This document shows positions 25,119 to 33,785 of a DNA stretch of 41,255 bases, in pieces. Source of the DNA: Spirosoma fluviale. GTDB lineage: Bacteria > Bacteroidota > Bacteroidia > Cytophagales > Cyclobacteriaceae. The notes under the pieces are model-generated. The model saw only the letters and a list, made by a program, of their open reading frames with translations. It searched no databases and was not told where the DNA came from. The position numbers were made by a program, and so were the translations under genes. The stretch is taken from assembly GCA_945897085.1 (NCBI GenBank), contig CAMDEU010000009.1, positions 1 to 41,255 on the forward strand. The letters run 5' to 3'. Positions within the stretch are counted from its first letter, which is position 1. Every line of letters begins with the position of its first letter.

Positions 25119-26671
25119 CTTTTTACTTGGGGAGCTTGTACTGGGCTTGGTTCTGGGTTCTCAACCATTTGATCTAGACTTTTTACAAGCACTTTTTGTT
25201 CGTTCCAATCGATCGCTACTGCCGCATATTGAAGTGGTAAAAATACATCACCATTTGCTCTCATAACTCCAGAAAGGCCCTCTTTTGAAACAACAAAAAA
25301 GTCTTTATTTTCTACCAGTATCTGATCAAATGTGATTGAGAGGATTGGTTTACCTAAAGAATTTAGGAGGCCTGTTTTGGAGTTATTTTCCACCAAATAA
25401 AACCCTTCTTTTAGTCTTAATATTTTTTCTAATCCTTCAGGATAAGCCAGTTCACCATTCGGAAAAATGAGATACTGTTTTCCAGCAGATTCAGCAATGG
25501 CGACACCGCCAGAGAAATTTTTAATTTTTTCCCATTTCGCCTCAGCGACCACTTTTCCCTCGGTATTTATCGTCCCCCAAGAAGCAGCATTTCGGTAGGT
25601 GCTTACTTTTTCCGAAAAAATACCAACCTCTAAAAAACTTGGTGCGATAACCCATTTTCCGGTTCCATCTAGGTAGCCATACTTTCCATTTTTAAGTGCG
25701 GGAAAGAGTCCCTCAGTACCCATACCAATCCATTCCGCATCTGAGTTGGGAGCCACCAACCATCCTTTTTTCCCGAGTAGGCCTAATTTATTTTCTCTGA
25801 ATTTAATGTTGAATGCATCAGGTCCGATCAATTTCACGGATTCCATTCCCACTGCATCGAGTAGGATACCATCTTCCTCTAGGACCCGTCTTAATTTACC
25901 GTGAATGTATTCTAGCAATAGGTCACCTTCTTTGGTGATTTTGTGGTAGGAGTTATAGCGTACTTGAGCGCTTTCTTCAAATCCACGGACCAATAGGTAT
26001 TGGTTCTCATCAAAGCCAAAATAATTATCCCCTCGAGTGTACTCCAATTGGTCGAGCACAGGATCTAAGACATAATCCCCTTCTTGGTTGATCAGCCCAT
26101 AGCCTGATGCTTCTTTTGCTAGGAGATAATTACTTTGATTTTCTAGGAGCAAATCATAGGATTTTTCAGGGTTTTGAGAAAGTGGCAAAAAATAGAGGCC
26201 TTGATTTTTTAATAACACTTGGCCATTGCGCGTTAGCCTGGCCTCTTCGGCTGTACCTAACCATTTAATTTTCCCCGTAGACTTTTCAAAAACCCAATAC
26301 TCTTTTCCTTTTCTAGCCAATAGCCGATTGGTAAAGGTGCTGATCTCCTCGTACTCTAAGGGAAGGGCAAGTTGTCCATATTCATGAAAGGCTCCAATTC
26401 CTTTTGGACCTTTAACTAAAATCCAAGGCTTGAGGTATTGAAATACTTCATGGCCTTGAAGGTCTACCACAGGCCGTAAATCGGGAGAGAGGAGAAATAG
26501 CCCATTCGCATTTTTACCTACACTTACAGCTTCTCCGAGTAGGTCGATGTCATGGTAACTGGCGCTGATTTGGCGATTACCACTAAAGTCGTATACCTCC
26601 CAAGTTTGGCCAAAGCTAGGACTCGCCAAGATTAGAAAACTTGCTAAAACTGGGTAAAACAGATTTCTCAT
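25103..26671 (-). CDS. exported WG-repeat protein
   Basis: A 522-residue protein with a type I signal peptide (MRNLFYPVLASFLILASPSFGQ). The mature part is built from about ten WG-type repeats of roughly 40-45 residues, each with a Gly-hydrophobic turn such as GKYGYLDGTGKWVIAPSF, SWGTINTEGKVVAEAKWEKI and GYGLINQEGDYVLDPVLD. Such repeats form beta-strand modules in secreted or surface proteins; their ligands are mostly unknown. There is no lipobox or C-terminal sorting domain that I recognise. It is convergent with floA and lies 62 bases downstream of hemA on the same strand. Confidence 0.85.
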   Translation of the reverse strand: MRNLFYPVLASFLILASPSFGQTWEVYDFSGNRQISASYHDIDLLGEAVSVGKNANGLFLLSPDLRPVVDLQGHEVFQYLKPWILVKGPKGIGAFHEYGQLALPLEYEEISTFTNRLLARKGKEYWVFEKSTGKIKWLGTAEEARLTRNGQVLLKNQGLYFLPLSQNPEKSYDLLLENQSNYLLAKEASGYGLINQEGDYVLDPVLDQLEYTRGDNYFGFDENQYLLVRGFEESAQVRYNSYHKITKEGDLLLEYIHGKLRRVLEEDGILLDAVGMESVKLIGPDAFNIKFRENKLGLLGKKGWLVAPNSDAEWIGMGTEGLFPALKNGKYGYLDGTGKWVIAPSFLEVGIFSEKVSTYRNAASWGTINTEGKVVAEAKWEKIKNFSGGVAIAESAGKQYLIFPNGELAYPEGLEKILRLKEGFYLVENNSKTGLLNSLGKPILSITFDQILVENKDFFVVSKEGLSGVMRANGDVFLPLQYAAVAIDWNEQKVLVKSLDQMVENPEPSPVQAPQVKRKKGA

Positions 26672-26733
26672 GGCTTTTGAAAATTAGGATTTTTGAAATG
26701 CTGATTTCTAGGTTATAAAATCGTCAAAGCGAT

Positions 26734-28005
26734 TTATTCTTCCCCAATTTTTGACTTTTCTAAGTCAAATAGGTCTGTAATCAGCTCAATCATTTCGGCC
26801 GCCTCATCTCTTTGGCAAGCCGCTCTCAATTGAACAACGGGTACCTTCAGTATTTTTTGCATCATACTTTTGGTGATTTTATCGATCAACAAATATTCTT
26901 TTTCGTCTGCATTTTTCAAATACCTGCCCAACTCCTCCTGACGAATTTGCTCCAATGCTTGCTTCAGTTTTTGAATAGTAGGTGATACCACCATTTCTTT
27001 TTGCCAAGCACCAAACTCCTCAATACTTTCTTCAAGAATGGCTTCAACAGACGGGATGGATTCCAATCGATTTTGTAGGGCTGCAGTAGCTTTGCTTTGG
27101 ATATTATCCACATTGTATAGGACCACCCCTGGCAGTTTTTCTACTGAGGTTTCAATACTTCTAGGTACAGAAAGGTCAATCAGGACCTTGTAGCTAGGGA
27201 TGCTGACCGCCTCAATCCATTGTTTGGTGATGAAGGGTTCGGGCATCCGAATTGAACAGACTACTACATCTGCTTCTTCGATAGCAATTAAACAGGAATC
27301 AAATGGGATCACCTCAAAGCCAAGTGGAATTCCAATTTCTTCTGCTTTCGCAAGGGTTCGATTTGTGATTTTTATTTTCGCAGTGGGCAGATGCACCATG
27401 TTTTTGGCCACATCCTCTCCAATTTCACCTACACCAATTATTAAAATTCTAGGTTGAAAAATATTCTGGGTAAGGCTTTCAATCAATTCAATCGTGGCAT
27501 AAGAAAGAGATGCGGCTCCATCTCGGAAAGCAGTTTCTTGCACCACCCGCTTGTTGGTAAAGAAAATGGTATGCATCAAACGATGTAGAAAGGGTCCTGC
27601 AAGCTCTAAATCTGCTGCTGTTTGGTATGCTCTTTTTACCTGATTTGAGATTTGAATGTCACCGATAACTTGAGCTTCAAGGCCCATAGATACACGAAAT
27701 AAGTGAGTGACTGCTTCCTTTTCGTTATTTATGACTTGAAAATAATCCAGATAGCTAATTGCATCTGTTAAACCTCGTTCGATCCCGATCAACTTGATTA
27801 GTTCACTACTGAGATCCAATTCGTGGCTGTAATAGACTTCAGTTCGGTTGCATGTAGAGAGAACCAATGCGTCTGTTAGATTAAAAAATTCCTTGAGCTT
27901 GAGCAGAAGGCGTTGGATTGCCACCTCATCTAAGGAAATTAGTTCCCGGATATGCACGGGAGCACTTCTATGTGATAAACTGACAACTCTAAATTTGATC
28001 TGCAT
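26734..28005 (-). CDS. hemA: glutamyl-tRNA reductase HemA
   Basis: HemA reduces Glu-tRNA to glutamate-1-semialdehyde with NADPH, the entry step to tetrapyrroles; hemL at 10980 provides the next step. The protein (423 residues from the ATG at 28005) has the N-terminal LSHRSAPVHIRE, the catalytic Cys52 in LSTCNRTEVYY, GDIQISNQVKRAY, and the NADPH motif IIGVGEIGEDVAKN. The open frame extends 15 codons further to 28050, but that extension does not match the family and would lie upstream of the candidate promoter, so I reject it. The C-terminal dimerisation helix is present. Confidence 0.96.
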   Translation of the reverse strand: MQIKFRVVSLSHRSAPVHIRELISLDEVAIQRLLLKLKEFFNLTDALVLSTCNRTEVYYSHELDLSSELIKLIGIERGLTDAISYLDYFQVINNEKEAVTHLFRVSMGLEAQVIGDIQISNQVKRAYQTAADLELAGPFLHRLMHTIFFTNKRVVQETAFRDGAASLSYATIELIESLTQNIFQPRILIIGVGEIGEDVAKNMVHLPTAKIKITNRTLAKAEEIGIPLGFEVIPFDSCLIAIEEADVVVCSIRMPEPFITKQWIEAVSIPSYKVLIDLSVPRSIETSVEKLPGVVLYNVDNIQSKATAALQNRLESIPSVEAILEESIEEFGAWQKEMVVSPTIQKLKQALEQIRQEELGRYLKNADEKEYLLIDKITKSMMQKILKVPVVQLRAACQRDEAAEMIELITDLFDLEKSKIGEE

Positions 28006-28023
28006 TTGAACGAGATAAGGCTG

Positions 28024-28031
28024 CAAATTTA
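28024..28031 (-). promoter_or_regulatory. candidate Bacteroidota -7 element for hemA
   Basis: On the minus strand this reads TAAATTTG, an exact TAnnTTTG match. The transcript would begin near 28017, leaving a leader of about 11 bases before the hemA ATG at 28005. A TTTTG lies 16 bases upstream, closer than the normal -33 spacing. Confidence 0.4.
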
Positions 28032-28098
28032 ACAGTTGAAGCTCCCCCAAAAGTTTCTTTCTCGCAAGACTTCTCTAATTTAAAATCAATCTAAATAA

Positions 28099-28106
28099 TA
28101 ATTTTG
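28099..28106 (+). promoter_or_regulatory. candidate -7 element for the HhH gene
   Basis: TAATTTTG matches TAnnTTTG and lies 80 bases before the ATG at 28186. The -33 region has no TTTG. The leader also has a short hairpin, GTAACT (28150-28155) with AGTTAC (28163-28168), followed by five T. Confidence 0.3.
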
Positions 28107-28185
28107 ATTCTTGAGCGGGTAGAGAATTTGGTTTGAAGGAGTAGAACCTGTAACTTCAATTCAGTTACTTTTTCAACTTCATTCC

Positions 28186-28884
28186 ATGTGGCAGCGGGTA
28201 ATTTTTTGGACTAAGACTCATCTCGGATTTTCCGCAAAAGAATCTCGAGGTTTTTTCCTTTTGATTCCATTTTTAATGGCTTTAGTTGCCGCTTCTCAGG
28301 TTCTTGCTTGGGTAAAAAATCAAAAAGCATCAGCGATATACTGGCAATATCTTCATGAAGTAGATAGTTTGGAACAGGCTGGGTTCCAACTTTCGGTTTC
28401 TCCATTGCCGACATTCAATGTCCAGGATACGATCACCCGTTCTCATTCAACTAAAGTTTCTGAGCGGATTCATCGCTTGCCCTTTTCCGAAACGGATTCC
28501 GTGCTTTTGCAAATTGTGCCCGGTATCGGTGCATTGACTGCAGGCAGGATCATCAAGCACCGGGAAAAGTTAGGTGGGTTTATTCAAATCGCCCAGCTAA
28601 ATGAAGTGTATGGGCTCAAGCCAGAAGTCATTCCCCTGATTTGGGATTATTTTGACTTTGACCTCGCACCCCTTCGAAGGCTATCGATCAATCTAGCTAC
28701 AGTAGAGGAACTTGCTTCTCATCCTTACATCAGTTACCAAGAAGCCAAGGTTCTAGTTGCCTATCGTTTGCAGCATGGGGGATATCATGAGTCTACCGAT
28801 CTTTTTGGAATAAAAATTTTTAAAGAGGATTGGGTAGAAAAAATTATTCCTTACCTAAATTTTGAACCAATTGAAAAAAGGTAA
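28186..28884 (+). CDS. membrane-anchored helix-hairpin-helix protein (ComEA-like)
   Basis: A 232-residue protein with one membrane segment (about 22-42) after a basic N-terminus, a polar linker, and two helix-hairpin-helix blocks. The first (about 105-155) holds the PGIGALTAGRIIKHREKLGGF motif, as in ComEA, the DNA receptor of natural transformation. The second (about 165-225) is a more divergent copy (INLATVEELASHPYISYQEAKVLVAYR). The HhH fold binds DNA without sequence preference, so a periplasmic DNA-binding role is plausible. The next gene encodes a nuclease-like domain, but 65 bases separate them. Confidence 0.82.
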   Translation: MWQRVIFWTKTHLGFSAKESRGFFLLIPFLMALVAASQVLAWVKNQKASAIYWQYLHEVDSLEQAGFQLSVSPLPTFNVQDTITRSHSTKVSERIHRLPFSETDSVLLQIVPGIGALTAGRIIKHREKLGGFIQIAQLNEVYGLKPEVIPLIWDYFDFDLAPLRRLSINLATVEELASHPYISYQEAKVLVAYRLQHGGYHESTDLFGIKIFKEDWVEKIIPYLNFEPIEKR

Positions 28885-28949
28885 AGAAGGATTGGCTAGA
28901 ATTTAAGTTGGAAAAGGGTTATTTTGTATCATAGACAATTGTTTCAACT

Positions 28950-29417
28950 GTGATCACGCTACCCGAACTGAATTTGCCAGTGATTGCCCCTCAACTAACC
29001 AGAGAGGGGGAGAAGGTTTTCGTTTTTGATGTGTTGCGTAAAAAAAATATTCTTTTGACTCCTGAGGAATGGGTACGCCAGCATTGGATACATTTTCTGA
29101 TTACTAGTAAGGGATTTCCAAAGGGTTTGCTTACCAGTGAGAGAGGCTTGACTTACAATGGCCTGCAAAAGAGGACTGATTTATTGGTGTTTGATCGACA
29201 GGGTCACCCCTATTTTTTGATTGAATGCAAATCCCCTGAGATCGAGATCAATCAAAAAGTGCTTTCTCAGGCGATAGCATACAACCAAACCTTGAAGTGT
29301 CCATTTATTGCGTTGAGTAATGGGAAAAAGCATGTTTTTATGGGCTATATTGAAGATGAGGGTAAATTTGCCCAACAACTGACCTTACCTCCAGTACCAC
29401 CACACGATGCGAAATAG
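28950..29417 (+). CDS. stand-alone HsdR N-terminal (PD-(D/E)XK) domain protein
   Basis: A 155-residue protein starting at a GTG. It matches the N-terminal nuclease domain of type I restriction R subunits (HSDR_N): the catalytic set Asp77 (RTDLLVFD), Glu92-x-Lys94 (IECKSP) and the QxxxY motif at Gln107-Tyr111 (QAIAY). The helicase part of HsdR, and the HsdM and HsdS genes, are absent, so this is not a restriction system as it stands. Short stand-alone versions are common in Bacteroidota and their role is unknown. All catalytic residues are present, so it may be an active nuclease. Confidence 0.85.
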   Translation: MITLPELNLPVIAPQLTREGEKVFVFDVLRKKNILLTPEEWVRQHWIHFLITSKGFPKGLLTSERGLTYNGLQKRTDLLVFDRQGHPYFLIECKSPEIEINQKVLSQAIAYNQTLKCPFIALSNGKKHVFMGYIEDEGKFAQQLTLPPVPPHDAK

Positions 29418-29425
29418 TATTTTAA

Positions 29426-29512
29426 AAAGACGGATTAATCGAACTTGAAGCCAAGAAAATTAGCATTAAAGATAAGAAAGGATTGGTCCGACTTTCAGAT
29501 TTTTACGCTTAG
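29426..29512 (+). pseudogene. decayed C-terminal end of a Crp/Fnr-family regulator
   Basis: The 28 codons before the TAG at 29510-29512 read KDGLIELEAKKISIKDKKGL and continue VRLSDFYA. This is the winged end of a Crp/Fnr helix-turn-helix domain, whose usual form is 'LKxxGLIELxGKKIxIxDxxGLxxLSD'. The frame is closed by a TAA at 29423-29425, and just before it another frame reads RNSILK, as if one base were lost. The effector-binding domain and recognition helix are missing. There is no start codon, so it is not translated as a gene; it is a relic, of unknown age, in the gap before the rhodanese gene. Confidence 0.7.
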
Positions 29513-29559
29513 ACAGAACTTCAATGGTTCAATTTGAGTTATTTGATAAATTTGCTCCT

Positions 29560-30054
29560 ATGACTAAGTTAAGACTTACCTTCTTGTATTGCTTCCTGCT
29601 CCTCGGGGTGCAATATTCTTATGGTCAGTCTTTACCTTACCAAACACTTTTAAAGGGGCTGTATGATTCCAGTTTTCCAGTGGTTAAACCTGAGCAAATC
29701 ACTGAATTGACGAATTATCAGGTACTGGATGCTCGAGAAAAAGTGGAGTATCAGGTTAGTCATTTGCAACATGCAAAATGGGTAGGCCACGAGACCTTTT
29801 CCTTGAAAACAGTCGCTGAACTAGATAAAAATAAACCGGTACTTATTTACTGTACGGTAGGTGCACGCTCTGAGGAGGTTGGAAAAACACTTCAAAAAGC
29901 AGGGTTTAAAAAAGTGTATAATCTTTATGGCGGAATCTTTCACTGGGTAAACGAGGGTCGGACAGTTTTTGCCAATGGAAAGCCCACGTTGCGAGTGCAT
30001 GCCTATTCCAAGCCTTGGAGTGTTTGGCTAAACAGGGGAGAAAAAATCTATTAA
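29560..30054 (+). CDS. exported rhodanese-domain protein
   Basis: A 164-residue protein with a signal peptide (MTKLRLTFLYCFLLLGVQYSYGQ), which is why I chose the ATG at 29560 over one 36 bases earlier. The rhodanese domain (about 35-160) has LDAREKVEYQVSHLQHA and the active loop CTVGARS with Cys98, followed by GKTLQKAGFKKVYNLYGGIFHW. Rhodanese domains transfer sulfane sulfur or sense thiol redox; a periplasmic one in front of a redox gene pair may handle oxidised sulfur or thiols. It lies 43 bases before the DUF547 gene. The Crp/Fnr relic lies directly upstream. Confidence 0.88.
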   Translation: MTKLRLTFLYCFLLLGVQYSYGQSLPYQTLLKGLYDSSFPVVKPEQITELTNYQVLDAREKVEYQVSHLQHAKWVGHETFSLKTVAELDKNKPVLIYCTVGARSEEVGKTLQKAGFKKVYNLYGGIFHWVNEGRTVFANGKPTLRVHAYSKPWSVWLNRGEKIY

Positions 30055-30097
30055 TTGTAATTTTAAACTTTCCTTACCTGAGTAACTTCTCAAAAAA

Positions 30098-30856
30098 ATG
30101 AAACTTCTGCTTCGATTTCCATTCTTGATTTTGCTTCTATTTTCTTGCCAAAGCCCCGTGGTAGGAATGGATGGAAGTACACCTCCTAGCCACCAACTTT
30201 GGAATGAGTTGCTCAAATCTAATGTAAAGTCTAATGGACAGGTGGATTACAAAGGGTTTATCCGAGAAAAACCAAAATTGGAAAAATACCTCAAACTTCT
30301 TTCCGAAAATGCTCCTGATCGAAAAACCTGGTCGAAAAATCAGCAGCTCGCCTATTGGATAAATGTTTACAATGCCTTTACTGTTAAGCTAATCGTCGAT
30401 AATTACCCGACCAAAAGCATACGAGACCTTGGACCATCCTTAAAAATCCCCTTAATAAAAGATGTTTGGCACTACAAGTTTTTTAAAATTGCTGGGGTGG
30501 AAATGAGTTTGGATGAGGTGGAACACAGTATCTTGAGGAAAGAATTTGAGGAGCCTCGAATACATTTTGCAATTAACTGTGCCTCTGTTTCTTGCCCTCC
30601 ATTACTTAATGAGGCTTTTGTTGTGGATAGATTAGAAGAGCAGCTGACTCGTGTTGCAACGGCATTTGTCAACGATCCTACCCGAAATAATCTTGGCGTA
30701 ACTAGACTTCAACTATCCCCAATTTTTTCTTGGTTTAAAGGAGATTTCATCAAAAAAGGAACCCTTATTGACTTTTTAAATAAGTATTCAAAAGTCAAAA
30801 TTTCCCCTTCAGCTTCGATTTCTTTTCTGGAATACAATTGGAAGTTGAACGAGTAA
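30098..30856 (+). CDS. DUF547 lipoprotein
   Basis: A 252-residue protein with a type II signal peptide (lipobox LLFSC, Cys17). The mature part is a DUF547 domain, recognised by QLAYWINVYNAFTVKLIVDNYP, the region DVWHYKFFKIAGVEMSLDEVEH, and FAINCASVSCPPLLNEAF with two cysteines. The domain has been likened to papain/transglutaminase-type folds, but its activity is unknown to me. It is placed between the rhodanese gene (43 bases) and the FAD oxidoreductase gene (38 bases), on the same strand, which suggests a shared thiol or redox context in the envelope. Confidence 0.88.
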   Translation: MKLLLRFPFLILLLFSCQSPVVGMDGSTPPSHQLWNELLKSNVKSNGQVDYKGFIREKPKLEKYLKLLSENAPDRKTWSKNQQLAYWINVYNAFTVKLIVDNYPTKSIRDLGPSLKIPLIKDVWHYKFFKIAGVEMSLDEVEHSILRKEFEEPRIHFAINCASVSCPPLLNEAFVVDRLEEQLTRVATAFVNDPTRNNLGVTRLQLSPIFSWFKGDFIKKGTLIDFLNKYSKVKISPSASISFLEYNWKLNE

Positions 30857-30894
30857 GCTGAATTTTTGGGTAAGTTTAGGATCAACTTTAGCGT

Positions 30895-32244
30895 ATGGAT
30901 TCTCGTCACTATGTGATTATTGGAAATGGTGTATCAGGCATCACTTTCGCTAGACATCTGCGAAAGGGGAATTCACAGGCACGAATCACCGTTATTTCTG
31001 GAGAATCCCCCTTCTTTTTTTCGCGCACTGCACTCATGTATGTGTACATGGGGCAGTTGAAGTGGGAACATACCCATCCCTATGAACCGCATTTTTGGAA
31101 GAAAAACCGTATTGAACTTCTGCAGGCTTGGGTAAGAACTTTGGACTTCGATACCAAAACCTTGGGTTTGGAGTCTGGAGAGACTTTGAATTATGATATT
31201 TTGGTTTTGGCGACAGGTTCTAAACCTGCATTCTTCGGTTGGCCGGGGCAGGATCTGAAAGGAGTCCAAGGACTGTATACCAAGCAAGACTTGGAGTTGA
31301 TGGAAACTACGACCAGTAATGGTATCCAAAGGGCGGTGATTGTAGGTGGGGGATTGATTGGAATTGAAATGGCTGAGATGCTGACTTACAAGAAAATTCC
31401 CGTTACATTTTTGGTTCGTGAAGGCCGGTTTTGGGAACAAGTACTTCCCGAGCAAGAAACATCACTTGTTCAAAAACATATTTTAGAACATTCCATTGAT
31501 TTGCGACTAAAAACGGAACTGAAGGAAATCTTAGCCGACGAACAGGGAATCGTTCGTGCAGTGGTCACAACAGAAGGGGAGGAGATTGCCTGTTCTTTTG
31601 TGGGGATAGCTACTGGAGTGACACCCAATGTTGAGTTTTTGAAAAATACTGGGCTGTCAATTGGTAAGGGGGTCCAGGTAAACTCCTATTTCGAAAGTTC
31701 GGTGCCTGGTGTGTACGCCATTGGCGACTGTGCGGAGTTTGCCCAATCTCCAGGACCAGGAAGACGCACACTTGAACAGGTGTGGTATACGGGAAGAATG
31801 CATGGGGAGACCCTTGCTCATAATTTTTGCCATAAACCGGTTTCTTACCAGCCAGGGGTTTGGTTTAACTCAGCCAAATTCTTTGCGATTGAATTTCAAA
31901 CTTATGGTGTAGTCAGTACAGAACCTTCCGAAAGGGCTCCTTATTTTTATTGGGAGCACCGATTGGGAAAGGTATCCTTTCGAATGGAATTGGATGGGGA
32001 GGGAAAAATTGTCGGCGTGATCAACCTAGGGTTTCGATTAAGGCATGCCTTTTTTGATCGGGCAATCCGAGAAAAATGGGCTGGGCAGTTGGTTATTCAA
32101 CGGCTTGAAGAGGGTATTTTTGACCCTGAATTCTATGCCCCCTACCACCTTGAGATTCAGCAGGCATTCCAAAGCCAATTTGGGCTAGAGATTTCTACCA
32201 AGAAACGATCTTTTTTACAGAAAATTTTTGGAGCAAGGCTATGA
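30895..32244 (+). CDS. FAD/NAD(P)-dependent oxidoreductase
   Basis: A 449-residue two-dinucleotide-binding flavoprotein. The FAD motif is VIIGNGVSGITFARHLR (7-23), the NAD(P) motif VIVGGGLIGIEMAE (148-161), and the second FAD motif VYAIGDCAEF (273-282). There is no active-site CxxC near the N-terminus, so it is not a disulfide reductase; it resembles NADH-dependent ferredoxin/rubredoxin or nitrite-reductase-type flavoproteins. It probably feeds electrons from NAD(P)H to an iron-sulfur partner. The next gene, which overlaps by 4 bases (ATGA), encodes a membrane polyferredoxin that is an obvious partner. No signal peptide, so it is cytoplasmic. Confidence 0.87.
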   Translation: MDSRHYVIIGNGVSGITFARHLRKGNSQARITVISGESPFFFSRTALMYVYMGQLKWEHTHPYEPHFWKKNRIELLQAWVRTLDFDTKTLGLESGETLNYDILVLATGSKPAFFGWPGQDLKGVQGLYTKQDLELMETTTSNGIQRAVIVGGGLIGIEMAEMLTYKKIPVTFLVREGRFWEQVLPEQETSLVQKHILEHSIDLRLKTELKEILADEQGIVRAVVTTEGEEIACSFVGIATGVTPNVEFLKNTGLSIGKGVQVNSYFESSVPGVYAIGDCAEFAQSPGPGRRTLEQVWYTGRMHGETLAHNFCHKPVSYQPGVWFNSAKFFAIEFQTYGVVSTEPSERAPYFYWEHRLGKVSFRMELDGEGKIVGVINLGFRLRHAFFDRAIREKWAGQLVIQRLEEGIFDPEFYAPYHLEIQQAFQSQFGLEISTKKRSFLQKIFGARL

Positions 32245-33785
32245 GAAAAAGCGAAGTTATAGGTCTAATCCTGTTTTTTGTGGGACTATCAGTCTTCACT
32301 ACTCTGCCATTTTTAAGTCAGTATCGCCTGAGTGAAGAACTGCTGCGTTCTCAAGTCAAGGATATTCACCGTGATCAACTCGCGGAACTAATGCAGCCCA
32401 TGTATGGGCAGACCTACCCTTCCACCTACTCATTTTTGACTGCCTATTCCTCCTATTTTCAACCCTACAATGAAGAGCTGAAAGCAAAGCAAGCCTGGGA
32501 TCAGGTGATCTGGGATGATTATGGTTTTGCGTTGGCCAAAGCTGCTATGGATGGACCAGGTAAAACCAATCCCTGGATCAGTTTGGGCTTATCTATTGGG
32601 CTGATCGTTTTGGGAGGAATCCTATTCAATTTTAGCAGGCAGGATACAGCGCATGCCAGTCTAGCCCATACGGGAGTATTTCATTCTACTTTAAAGAATA
32701 GAGGGCTATTGGGAATGCTGACTGGGACCTATTTGATTTTATTCTATGTGATTCTGTACTGGTTTCCTGCCTATCTAGCCCCATTGGTATGGATGGTAGA
32801 TCCCATTTCTCAATTCCTCTCTGGAGGTCCAGCTAGCCAGTGGTTTTTGTATGGGCTTGTGTATACGCTTGCAATTGGGGTGATGGGGGTTCGGATGTTG
32901 TTGAAATATCGAGACAACCGTTACCAGCAACTTCGGACTGCATCCTTGGTATTTTTTCAAACCGCCTTTGCTTTTATTATTCCAGAAGTGCTCGTTTTGT
33001 TGAATAAGCCCTATTTTGATTTCAAAAATATTTGGCCTTTGGATTATGATTTTTTCTACGATTACCAGCTGGACACCTTTATTTCTAGCGGTGGATTGGG
33101 GCTATTTATGTTAATTTGGGGTATTCTATTGATTGTCTTGGGGGTTCCATTGTTCACCTATTTTTACGGTAAACGCTGGTATTGCTCCTGGGTATGTGGT
33201 TGTGGAGGATTGGCTGAAACTGTTGGAGATGGATTCCGTCACCTTTCTGACAAGTCCCTGAAGGCCTGGCAATGGGAGCGATGGATGATCCATGGAGTAT
33301 TGGCCTTGGCTATAGTCATGACTACCCTCACTATTGTCAACTATTTTTCCTCCTTCAGCCTTTTGGGACAGGTCACGAATCAATTACATTCCTTCTATGG
33401 ATTTGCTATAGGATCTGCATTCGCGGGGGTAGTGGGTACTGGATTTTATCCAATGATGGGGAATCGGGTTTGGTGCCGTTTTGGTTGCCCTTTAGCTGCT
33501 TATTTGGGATTGGTACAGCGGTTTAAATCTCGATTTAGAATCACGACCAATGGCGGACAGTGCATCTCTTGTGGAAATTGCTCGACGCATTGCGAAATGG
33601 GAATTGATGTAAGAGCTTATGCACAGCAGGGTCAAAATATCGTTCGATCTTCCTGCGTAGGTTGTGGGGTATGTGCATCTGTATGTCCTCGTGGGGTGCT
33701 GAAGTTAGAAAATGGTCCTGAAGAGGGACGAATTCACGAGTTTCCGATTTTGATAGGCAATGATTCCATCAAGCTGAGATCGTAA
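32241..33785 (+). CDS. membrane polyferredoxin (NapH/NosR/CcoG-like)
   Basis: A 514-residue protein with an N-terminal membrane segment (about 6-26), a periplasmic loop of about 85 residues, then about five more segments (about 112-130, 160-180, 200-218, 285-308, 350-368). Cysteine motifs follow the NapH/NosR pattern: CSWVCGC (315-321) and WCRFGCP (411-417) at membrane edges, then two 4Fe-4S ferredoxin clusters, C441/C444/C447/C451 and C472/C475/C478/C482P. It lacks the long periplasmic FMN domain of NosR. It likely relays electrons from the overlapping flavoprotein across or into the membrane. The acceptor is unknown. The next gene starts directly after its stop. Confidence 0.87.
   Translation: MRKSEVIGLILFFVGLSVFTTLPFLSQYRLSEELLRSQVKDIHRDQLAELMQPMYGQTYPSTYSFLTAYSSYFQPYNEELKAKQAWDQVIWDDYGFALAKAAMDGPGKTNPWISLGLSIGLIVLGGILFNFSRQDTAHASLAHTGVFHSTLKNRGLLGMLTGTYLILFYVILYWFPAYLAPLVWMVDPISQFLSGGPASQWFLYGLVYTLAIGVMGVRMLLKYRDNRYQQLRTASLVFFQTAFAFIIPEVLVLLNKPYFDFKNIWPLDYDFFYDYQLDTFISSGGLGLFMLIWGILLIVLGVPLFTYFYGKRWYCSWVCGCGGLAETVGDGFRHLSDKSLKAWQWERWMIHGVLALAIVMTTLTIVNYFSSFSLLGQVTNQLHSFYGFAIGSAFAGVVGTGFYPMMGNRVWCRFGCPLAAYLGLVQRFKSRFRITTNGGQCISCGNCSTHCEMGIDVRAYAQQGQNIVRSSCVGCGVCASVCPRGVLKLENGPEEGRIHEFPILIGNDSIKLRS

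Noticed and set aside
28950-29417. A type I restriction-modification system
   Set aside because: Only the nuclease domain is present; there is no helicase part, methylase or specificity gene in the neighbourhood.
29547-29554. TAAATTTG as a promoter for the rhodanese gene
   Set aside because: It matches TAnnTTTG but lies only 6 bases before the chosen ATG and has no -33 partner; it would need a leaderless transcript.
30973-31455. 160-residue antisense reading frame under the FAD oxidoreductase gene
   Set aside because: It lies wholly within a gene whose motifs are clear, has no start context or family resemblance, and looks like a codon-bias shadow.
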